This document shows, piece after piece, positions 1-6,310 of a DNA stretch of 62,263 nt; within the stretch, counting starts at the first letter, position 1, and the number at the start of each line of letters is the position of its first letter. The notes beneath the pieces are model-generated. The model was given only the letters and a program-made list of their open reading frames with translations, was not told the DNA's origin and did no database searches. The translations under genes were made by a program, and so were the position numbers. Source of the DNA: Clostridiales bacterium (lineage in GTDB: Bacteria; Bacillota; Clostridia; Oscillospirales; Oscillospiraceae). The stretch covers positions 1 through 62,263 of the forward strand of contig JAAVHX010000037.1 in the NCBI GenBank assembly GCA_014799475.1, in the 5' to 3' direction.

Positions 1-359
1 TCATATTTTGTGCCATCGCTCTTATCAATCAAGATGATAAATTCCTGCCGATGGTCAAACAGATTCAATATACATTCGGCTTCTGCCTTGCTAAGCCCAT
101 AAATTTCACTATCCGTATGCCTGCTTTTATCTTCTCCTCCTGCGGTTAATACCCGTTCCCAATCATATAGGACAGGTCGGAGAACAGCCTCAAAAAGAGA
201 TTCTTTGTTTTCATAGTAGGAATAGATAAGCCCCGTAGGAATTTTAGCTTGTTTAGCAATATTCCGCATAGCAGCCGATTTATATCCCTTATCAAAAAAC
301 TCTTGCAAAGCAGCTTTTAATATATTTTCTCGTATATCATCTTTCAATACCTGAGCCAT
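1..359 (-). CDS. TetR/AcrR-family transcriptional regulator, partial (C-terminus off the left edge)
   Basis: Read from the minus strand, an ATG at 359 opens a frame that runs off the window edge after 119 codons. The N-terminus (MAQVLKDDIRENILKAA...) is a TetR helix-turn-helix: helix 1, then FFDKGYKSAAMRNIAKQAKI, then the family signature PTGLIYSYYENKESLFEAVL. The ligand-binding C-terminal domain is mostly outside the window, so the inducer and targets cannot be told. A GAGGG ribosome site lies five bases before the ATG. The gene is AT-rich compared with the 60% GC flank, in keeping with an acquired segment. A palindrome over its own promoter (376-391) suggests autorepression; that part is inference. 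Confidence 0.85.
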   Translation of the reverse strand, partial: MAQVLKDDIRENILKAALQEFFDKGYKSAAMRNIAKQAKIPTGLIYSYYENKESLFEAVLRPVLYDWERVLTAGGEDKSRHTDSEIYGLSKAEAECILNLFDHRQEFIILIDKSDGTKY

Positions 360-375
360 TTCTATCCCTCTAATT

Positions 376-419
376 TTGAACTTCTGTTCAATTATATTCT
401 TTGATTACATATTTGTCAA
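376..419 (-). promoter_or_regulatory. Promoter and palindromic operator of the TetR gene
   Basis: On the minus strand there is TTGACA (414-419), a 17-bp spacer and TATAAT (391-396), a consensus sigma-A promoter. Directly downstream is the palindrome TTGAAC-TTCT-GTTCAA (376-391), placed where a TetR dimer would block transcription start. Autorepression is inferred from position. Confidence 0.75.
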
Positions 420-460
420 GTCCTGTGTGAAACTAACTTGCAAATATTTTCAGAGAGGTC

Positions 461-505
461 TTAGGGGCGAAAGTCCCTAACAAGCGAATTTGGATAACCA
501 AATTC
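461..505. repeat. Two short adjacent inverted repeats
   Basis: TTAGGG/CCCTAA (461-466 and 475-480, 8-base loop) and GAATTTGG/CCAAATTC (486-493 and 498-505, 4-base loop) sit side by side between the TetR promoter and the 3' end of the hypothetical gene. No T-run follows on either strand, so they do not look like simple terminators. They may be the end structure of a mobile element. The rest of 420-559 shows nothing else. Confidence 0.4.
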
Positions 506-559
506 AGTGCTTGGTAAGACATTGCAGCCTTTACACCAACTTAAATATTTATAAGATTT

Positions 560-1639
560 TTAGCGAGGATGTTCGTCTTTTATCTTTTTTTCTTCTTCTT
601 TCCATGCTCTTTCATACATTTCTTTATACTTATAATTACCCCCGCTTGCATATTTTCTCATTAAACCAACCTCAAATAATCCATCCCACCGAACATGTAT
701 ATGGTCAAATCGATGGTAATTTAATTCGTCTGTACATATTGGCAATACTGCTTTTTCATCATTTTCTTTCATCAAATAGTATGGATATTGGCATTGCAAA
801 ACAGTACGGTTTTGTTCAATTTTACTTGATTCTTTGTCCCAACATAGCAATAAAAATTGCACACTATTAAACCTAAATACATAGGAAATTTTTAAATCTG
901 GAAAATTTTCTTTTTCTATATCTTCATTCAAAATAATTTGTCCCGTTTCATAGTTTATGTTTCTTATCGTACTGTTTGAATAAAAAAATGGGTTTTTACC
1001 CCAACGTAATTTAAGGTTTCCAAACATAGCATCGGGAACAGGAGAAACATTAACAGCAATTCCACACAAAACAGTTATGTTTACTTTAGGGATAGTATCA
1101 TTAGAATTCATAAGAAATTGTTTTATTTCTTCATCAAAAAATGAGCAATCTTCTTTATGTGACCGCATATCATTATAAGCATATTCCAATAGCATTTTTT
1201 GAATCATGACATAGTCATATTCTATTTCAACCCTGTCATTTTCACTATAGGTTTGAATAAAATATTTCGCTATAAAATCCTTGGCATAACTAAATGCTTC
1301 AGATATATAATCTGTCAATAAAGTGTTTTTTAAAGTTGTATCCAACATTTTGGAAATCTCACCAGAAATATTACTACTCACACCTCCAGAGAAAGACGCC
1401 TTAATAAAATTTAGAATATTAAATCCACTTTCCGCTTGTGCTTCTATTTCTGTAAGAATTTTTGCTGCTCTTTCTTTATTTTCTTCTTTACTCCAATCCA
1501 ACCTGCCTCCATTAACAATGTCAATATAGTCTTGTGCTGTTGGCTCGTCGAAATATATGACCTTTATAAATATTGGCAAAGTGTCACTTTTCCTTATGTG
1601 AAGTGCCCCTTGGCAGTCCTTTGTTTTGTGTTCCGGCAT
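560..1639 (-). CDS. Hypothetical protein, DUF6414-like
   Basis: A 359-residue, AT-rich gene. I chose the ATG at 1639 (MPEHKTKDCQG...) because GGTGGAG lies about ten bases upstream and the frame further upstream has the composition of a shadow. The N-terminal third contains the phrase VIYFDEPTAQDYIDIVNGGR and a region with SGGVSSNISGEIS followed by NTLLTDYI, resembling DUF6414 proteins, whose function is unknown. The C-terminal two thirds is acidic and soluble with no signal peptide or membrane segment. DUF6414-like genes are common in accessory islands, and this one lies in the AT-rich segment that ends at a broken rhamnosidase gene. The family assignment is from memory and moderate; the start could lie further inside (around residue 25). 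Confidence 0.55.
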   Translation of the reverse strand: MPEHKTKDCQGALHIRKSDTLPIFIKVIYFDEPTAQDYIDIVNGGRLDWSKEENKERAAKILTEIEAQAESGFNILNFIKASFSGGVSSNISGEISKMLDTTLKNTLLTDYISEAFSYAKDFIAKYFIQTYSENDRVEIEYDYVMIQKMLLEYAYNDMRSHKEDCSFFDEEIKQFLMNSNDTIPKVNITVLCGIAVNVSPVPDAMFGNLKLRWGKNPFFYSNSTIRNINYETGQIILNEDIEKENFPDLKISYVFRFNSVQFLLLCWDKESSKIEQNRTVLQCQYPYYLMKENDEKAVLPICTDELNYHRFDHIHVRWDGLFEVGLMRKYASGGNYKYKEMYERAWKEEEKKIKDEHPR

Positions 1640-1841
1640 CCTTTGGCTGTCTCCACCCTTCGGTATTTCAATGCTCGGATCGGCGAAGCTGCCCCTGCGC
1701 AATTCTCCGTCGCTGTGCGGTCCCAAATCTACGGCGCATAACGCCGCCGGTCAGAGAGCCGGTTGTGCGTTGCCAAATAGCGATTTTGCCACATTGCGCC
1801 AAGGCGGTCGAAAGCAAAGCTTCAATTACCACAAGCAGTTC

Positions 1842-1878
1842 AACCGCCCTGTGCCGGTTTCGGCACAGGGCGGTTTTT
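1842..1878 (+). terminator. Strong rho-independent terminator at the segment junction
   Basis: A perfect 15-bp stem (1842-1856 with 1861-1875) closed by GTTT is followed by a T-run on the plus strand. The rhamnosidase remnant begins in its T-tract. The stretch 1640-1841 upstream holds no gene I can support. Confidence 0.8.
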
Positions 1879-2115
1879 GACCCCTTCTATCGGGTGCTCT
1901 CCATCGAGCCGCGCCCCGGCGGACATTTTACTCATGCGGGCTTGTCCTACGACAGCATATATGGTACAGTGGAGAGTAAGTGGGAGCGCAGGGACGGCAA
2001 AACTGTGCACACCATCACCATTCCCGCCAACTGCACAGCGGAAATTGAGCTCCACTCCGACACGGGGAAAACCGTGGGGGCGGGTATCCACATCTTTGAG
2101 GAGGAAACGACATGA
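1876..2115 (+). pseudogene. 3' remnant of an alpha-L-rhamnosidase (GH78)
   Basis: The frame ending at 2115 encodes about 79 residues matching the extreme C-terminus of bacterial alpha-L-rhamnosidases: SIEPRPGGHFTHAGLSYDSIYG, then a beta-rich tail with IPANCTAEIEL. The catalytic domain (normally several hundred residues) is absent. The recognisable part begins in the T-tract of the 1842-1878 terminator, so the gene was cut by insertion or deletion at that point. Its stop overlaps the start of the GH3 gene by ATGA, which indicates that the two were once an operon for plant glycoside or rhamnoside breakdown. Without promoter or start it is presumed dead. Confidence 0.75.
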
Positions 2116-4457
2116 ATATCCCCGAGATCGTTGCTAAAATGACACTGGAGGACAAGATCAGCCTGTGCACCGGGGCGGACTTCTGGCACAGCAAGGCCAT
2201 GGAGCAATACGGTATCCCCGCCTTTATGATGTCCGACGGCCCCCACGGCCTGCGCTGCCAGAGCGGCGAGGCGGACATGATCGGCATCAACGACTCCCAG
2301 CCCGCCACCTGCTTCCCCACGGCGGTGACCGCCGGGGCGGCCTGGGACGTGGAGCTGTACGCCGCCGAGGGCGCGGCCATCGGAGAGGAGGCGCTGTCCT
2401 ATGGGGTGGACGTGGTGCTGGGTCCAGGCTGCAACATCAAGCGCAACCCCCTGTGCGGACGAAATTTTGAGTACATCTCCGAGGACCCGTACCTGGCCGG
2501 CAAGCTGGCCGCCTCCTTCATCCGAGGGCTCCAGGGGACAGGCGTATCCACCAGCCTGAAGCACTTTGCCGCCAATAATCAGGAATACAAGCGGCAGAAC
2601 GGCGACAGTCAGGTGGATCAGCGGGCCCTGCGGGAGATCTACCTGGCCCCCTTCGAGACCGCCGTGAAGGAGGGCCGGCCGGACACGGTGATGTGCTCCT
2701 ACAACAAGATCAACGGCGTCCACGCCAGCGACAACCGCTGGCTGCTCACCGACGTTTTGCGGGATGAGTGGGGCTTTGACGGCATGGTGGTCACCGACTG
2801 GGGGGCGCTGCGGGACCGCATTGAGGGCTTTAAGGCCGGGTGCGACCTGAATATGCCCGGCGGCTCCAAGTTCATGGAGAAGGCCGCGCGGGAGGCGGTG
2901 AAAAACGGGACGCTGGACGAAGCGGACATCGATGCGTCCGTGGCGCGCATCCTCACCTTGGCATTCCGGGCGGCGGAGCGAAAAAAGGGCGGCTCCTTCA
3001 ACGCGGGCGCCCACCACGAGCTGGCCCGGAAGGTGGCGGAGGAGGGTGCGGTGCTGCTGAAAAACGAGGGCGGCATCCTCCCCGTCAAGGGGTCAGATAT
3101 GGCCCTCATCGGCTATATGGCCAAGGAGTTCCGCTACCAAGGCGCGGGCTCCAGCCACATCAACCCCACCAGGCTGACCAGCCTTGTGGATGCCCTGCCC
3201 GACGTGCCCTACACCCCCTGCGGCGACAGGGACGGCAGCGCCACCGAGGCGGAGCTGTCCGCCGCCGCCCAGGCGGCGAAGGGGGCCAAGGTGGCCGTGG
3301 TGGTGGCGGGCCTGCCGGATTCCTACGAGTCCGAGGGCTTTGATCGGCCCGGCATGGCCATGCCGGAGGGCCACATCCGCATGATCGAGGCGGTGGCCGC
3401 CGCCAACCCCAACACGGTGGTGGTGCTGCTGGGCGGCAGCCCCATGGAGCTGCCCTGGTGCGACAAGGTGAAGGCCAGCCTGTACATGGGCCTGCCCGGA
3501 CAGGCGGGGGGCGAAACCTGCGCCAACCTGCTCACGGGCAAAGCGGTTCCCAGCGGCAAACTCACTGAAAGCTGGCCCCTCTCTTGCGATGGCGTGATTT
3601 CCAAGGACACCTTCGGGCAGAAAAACACGGAGTACCGGGAGAGCGTCTACGTGGGTTACCGCTATTACGACAAGGCAAAAAAAGCGGTACGCTTTCCCTT
3701 CGGCCATGGGCTGAGCTACACCGAGTTCGCCTACAGTGATTTGGAGGTGATGGACAACACCGTATCCGTCACCGTGACCAACATCGGCACACACCCCGGC
3801 GCGGAGGTGGCCCAGCTCTACATCGCGCCGCCCAAGGGCGGGCTCCACCGCCCGGAGCAGGAGCTGAAGGGCTTCTCCCGAGTGGAGCTGGCCCCCGGTG
3901 AGGGCAAGCGGGTGAGCTTCCCCTTGGACAGCCGCAGCTTCGCGGTGTGGGACGGCAGCTGGAAAACCCCCGGCGGCACCTATGAAATTCGTGTGGGCGC
4001 GTCCAGCCGGGACATCCGGCTCACTGGCAGCTTGGAGGTGCCGGGCGAGGCCATCCCCGCCCCGGATTGGCAGGCCGGAAGCTGGTACGAGACCATGGCG
4101 GGCGCGCCCTCTCGGGAGGAATGGGAACGGGCCATGGGACACTCTGTGCCCATCGTCCCCGAGCTGAAAAAGGGGCAGTTCACCCTGGACAGCACCTGCA
4201 TGGAGATGAAAGGCAGCTCGCTGGTGATGAAGCTCCAGTACAAGGTCACCGAGCACATTGTCGCCAAGGGCTTCGGCGGGAAAAAGGATTACTCCGACCC
4301 CGCCTTCAAGATGATGATGACCTGCGCCACCGACTGCCCCATGCGGGCCACCGTCATCAGCGCGGGCGGCTCCATGACCGAAGGGGTGGCCCAGGGCTTG
4401 GTGGAGATGGCCAACGGGCATTTCATCCGGGGTTTGCGGGCAATGCGGAAAAAATGA
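2112..4457 (+). CDS. Beta-glucosidase-type glycoside hydrolase, family GH3
   Basis: A 781-residue retaining exo-hydrolase expected to remove terminal beta-linked sugars from oligosaccharides or plant glycosides. The TIM-barrel domain (about 1-310) has KHFAANNQE, SYNKING and the nucleophile motif VVTDWG with Asp229; the alpha/beta sandwich (about 315-530) and a fibronectin-III-like domain (about 550-660, with GAEVAQLYI) follow. About 110 extra C-terminal residues extend past the Fn3 domain. There is no signal peptide, so it is probably cytoplasmic and acts on imported glycosides. The ATG overlaps the stop of the rhamnosidase remnant, so its original operon and promoter have been lost. It may now depend on a promoter inside the remnant, which I could not identify. 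Substrate is not deducible from sequence. Confidence 0.92.
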   Translation: MNIPEIVAKMTLEDKISLCTGADFWHSKAMEQYGIPAFMMSDGPHGLRCQSGEADMIGINDSQPATCFPTAVTAGAAWDVELYAAEGAAIGEEALSYGVDVVLGPGCNIKRNPLCGRNFEYISEDPYLAGKLAASFIRGLQGTGVSTSLKHFAANNQEYKRQNGDSQVDQRALREIYLAPFETAVKEGRPDTVMCSYNKINGVHASDNRWLLTDVLRDEWGFDGMVVTDWGALRDRIEGFKAGCDLNMPGGSKFMEKAAREAVKNGTLDEADIDASVARILTLAFRAAERKKGGSFNAGAHHELARKVAEEGAVLLKNEGGILPVKGSDMALIGYMAKEFRYQGAGSSHINPTRLTSLVDALPDVPYTPCGDRDGSATEAELSAAAQAAKGAKVAVVVAGLPDSYESEGFDRPGMAMPEGHIRMIEAVAAANPNTVVVLLGGSPMELPWCDKVKASLYMGLPGQAGGETCANLLTGKAVPSGKLTESWPLSCDGVISKDTFGQKNTEYRESVYVGYRYYDKAKKAVRFPFGHGLSYTEFAYSDLEVMDNTVSVTVTNIGTHPGAEVAQLYIAPPKGGLHRPEQELKGFSRVELAPGEGKRVSFPLDSRSFAVWDGSWKTPGGTYEIRVGASSRDIRLTGSLEVPGEAIPAPDWQAGSWYETMAGAPSREEWERAMGHSVPIVPELKKGQFTLDSTCMEMKGSSLVMKLQYKVTEHIVAKGFGGKKDYSDPAFKMMMTCATDCPMRATVISAGGSMTEGVAQGLVEMANGHFIRGLRAMRKK

Positions 4458-4489
4458 GGCGTAGAAGTTGTTATGGCCCTCTGCCTTTC

Positions 4490-4843
4490 TCAGAATTTGT
4501 CCGCCAGCGCCGCCGCCTGAACGCAGCCATCCGTTTTTTCAATGTCACCCACATTCAGGACGCCGGGAACCAGCACCTCGCCCACCATTTTCCACTTCAT
4601 CAGCGCGGCGGAGCGCTCCAGAGGAACGCGCACGCCGTCCATGACGGACAGATCGTCCTCCTCACAGCAGGCGATGAGGCCGCACTCCTTGCCCGCGATG
4701 TCCTTGCCGCCCACCACAAAGGAGAACAGCCGGTCAATGACGCCCTTGATCTGCGCCGGGATGGAGTACCAGTACACCGTCATGGCAAAGCTGTTGCCGC
4801 CCTTGCGGGGGCTTCCGGTGATGACTACGATTTTCTTACCCAT
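4490..4843 (-). CDS. Flavodoxin-family NAD(P)H/FMN reductase-like protein with internal in-frame deletion
   Basis: The start at 4843 has GGGAG about ten bases upstream. The N-terminus MGKKIVVITGSPRKGGNSF is the flavodoxin-fold FMN phosphate loop. It is followed directly, after residues AMT, by VYWYSIPAQIKGVIDRLFSF, which normally lies about 70 residues further on. The C-terminus (CGLIACCEEDDLS...VLNVGDI) is normal. Related proteins are about 180-190 residues; this one is 117. The missing part would include helix 1, strand 2 and the Cys-containing loop. The reading frame is kept, so this is either a deletion allele in decay or a minimal protein; FMN binding is doubtful. It is convergent with the GH3 gene, whose stop is 33 bases away. 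Confidence 0.75.
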   Translation of the reverse strand: MGKKIVVITGSPRKGGNSFAMTVYWYSIPAQIKGVIDRLFSFVVGGKDIAGKECGLIACCEEDDLSVMDGVRVPLERSAALMKWKMVGEVLVPGVLNVGDIEKTDGCVQAAALADKF

Positions 4844-4953
4844 AATAAATACTCTCCCTGTTGATTTTTCAGCCGTCTTGACTTCGTTCCCGGCTCGTAT
4901 TATCATATTAACATGAATCGGCAAAATGACAAGTACGCACATTAAGGTGCGAT

Positions 4954-4980
4954 AAAAGGACTGCCATAGGCAGTCCTTTT
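4954..4980. terminator. Symmetric terminator between flavodoxin promoter region and the kinase/binding-protein operon
   Basis: AAAAGGACTGCC-ATA-GGCAGTCCTTTT, a perfect 12-bp stem with A and T flanks usable in both directions. It most likely ends the minus-strand operon whose last gene stops at 5024. Confidence 0.85.
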
Positions 4981-5023
4981 ATGTTTGGACACCAGGGCAG
5001 CCGAAGGCTGCCCCTGAAAATAC

Positions 5024-6310
5024 TCAAAACCCTTCAGCGCCCAACTCCCTGGCCGCGGCGATCCGGTATTCGTCCATCAGGGCCACACAGCCGGCCGCGT
5101 CCACCTCGCCCTGAAGCAGCTTCTCCACCGCCGCCCCCATCCCCTGCTGGGTATAGCCGATGATTTTCGGGTTTGCCGTACTGGCCCGCCCGTGGAGGGA
5201 GATGGAGCCCTGCGCCTCGGTGACCATATCCGACTGTATATTGGTGGTCTGGCCCTTGAAGCAGCTCACCGTGGAAATGCCGTCAAACGCCTTGTTATAG
5301 TTTTCACTCTGGACGCAGAAGGACAAAAACTCCAGCGCCTCCTCCACATGATCGCCTTGTTGATTGACCATCATCATATTCAGGTTCCCGCCCTCATAGG
5401 TGCCGGAGGGCTCTGTATTCATGAATACGGGCATCAGGGCAAAATCCTCTTTGGAGTAAGTTCCGCCCTCCCCCAGGTCGGTGTCGAACCATGTGTCCCA
5501 GATATTGATCATCACACACTCCCCGGAGGCCATGGCATGGCTCAGATCATCCCAGTCACGGCCGGCATAGTTCTCTCCGAACCAGCCCTTTTCCCCCGCG
5601 TCCGCCAGCCATTCCACCATATCCCATACCTCCGGAATATCGGCATAGGTGATCTCGTTTCGATTCAGGCGGACCAGAAGCTCCGGGTCATCGGCAAAGA
5701 TGGGGTCCAGGGCAAACTGATAGTTCCAGTGGCAGCTTTGGAACGACCAGCACAGGGGAGTGTACCCGATGGACTTCAGGGCCTGGCACAGGGCGTCAAA
5801 CTCCGCCTGCGTGGCGGCTGGGCGCAGGCCCAGAGCGTCCAGGATGGTCTTATTGTAATAGCAGCCGGAGACAGAGTTTTCCCAAAAGGGCAGGCCCAAA
5901 AGGTGTCCCTCACCGTCCTGGCAGTATGCCCTGGCGCCGTCGGTCAGGTCCGACACCCACGCTTCCTCGTCCAGGCGGACAAACTGGCCCTCCCCATCCA
6001 GCGTGTTCAACCCGGAATCATTGAAGTGGAACAGAATGTCCGGGGCTTCCTCGGAGGAAAAAGCTTCCCGCAGGCTGGCGTCATAGCTTGCGTCCGCGTC
6101 GTCCAGGCCAATGACGCGAAGGTGACATCCGCCGCTCTGCTCGTAGAGCTGGAATATCTGCTGGATATAGGCTTTTTCCATGTCCTCTTTTTTGCCCATG
6201 ATCGTGAGCGTGACCTTCCCGTCATCCTGTCTGCCTCCGGAGGCCGGACTGCACGCTGTGAGCAGAAGCAATATCGCGAAAAACAGGGCTGTCAATCTTG
6301 CTCTCATCAT
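5024..6310 (-). CDS. ABC-type sugar-binding lipoprotein, orphan (no permeases), coupled to a sensor kinase
   Basis: A 428-residue extracellular solute-binding protein. The signal peptide ends in the lipobox LLTAC with lipidated Cys20. The mature part has the family-1 pattern: an N-lobe with VTLTIMGKK, a DILFHFNDSG loop, then LLGLPFWENSVSGCYYNK. The start overlaps the end of the upstream kinase by four bases (ATGA), so the two are translationally coupled. No permease or ATPase gene is near. With an operon partner that is a membrane sensor, the likely role is to present a ligand to the kinase rather than to transport; this is inference. It could also serve a transporter elsewhere. The ligand is probably a sugar or oligosaccharide but cannot be named. 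Confidence 0.88.
   Translation of the reverse strand: MMRARLTALFFAILLLLTACSPASGGRQDDGKVTLTIMGKKEDMEKAYIQQIFQLYEQSGGCHLRVIGLDDADASYDASLREAFSSEEAPDILFHFNDSGLNTLDGEGQFVRLDEEAWVSDLTDGARAYCQDGEGHLLGLPFWENSVSGCYYNKTILDALGLRPAATQAEFDALCQALKSIGYTPLCWSFQSCHWNYQFALDPIFADDPELLVRLNRNEITYADIPEVWDMVEWLADAGEKGWFGENYAGRDWDDLSHAMASGECVMINIWDTWFDTDLGEGGTYSKEDFALMPVFMNTEPSGTYEGGNLNMMMVNQQGDHVEEALEFLSFCVQSENYNKAFDGISTVSCFKGQTTNIQSDMVTEAQGSISLHGRASTANPKIIGYTQQGMGAAVEKLLQGEVDAAGCVALMDEYRIAAARELGAEGF

Noticed and set aside
3093-4421. Long open frames antisense to the GH3 gene, and similar long antisense frames over pelD, pelG, the EF-G-like gene and others
   Set aside because: They are shadows of GC-rich coding DNA: His/Gly/Arg-rich translations, no ribosome sites, and full overlap with genes carrying clear family motifs.
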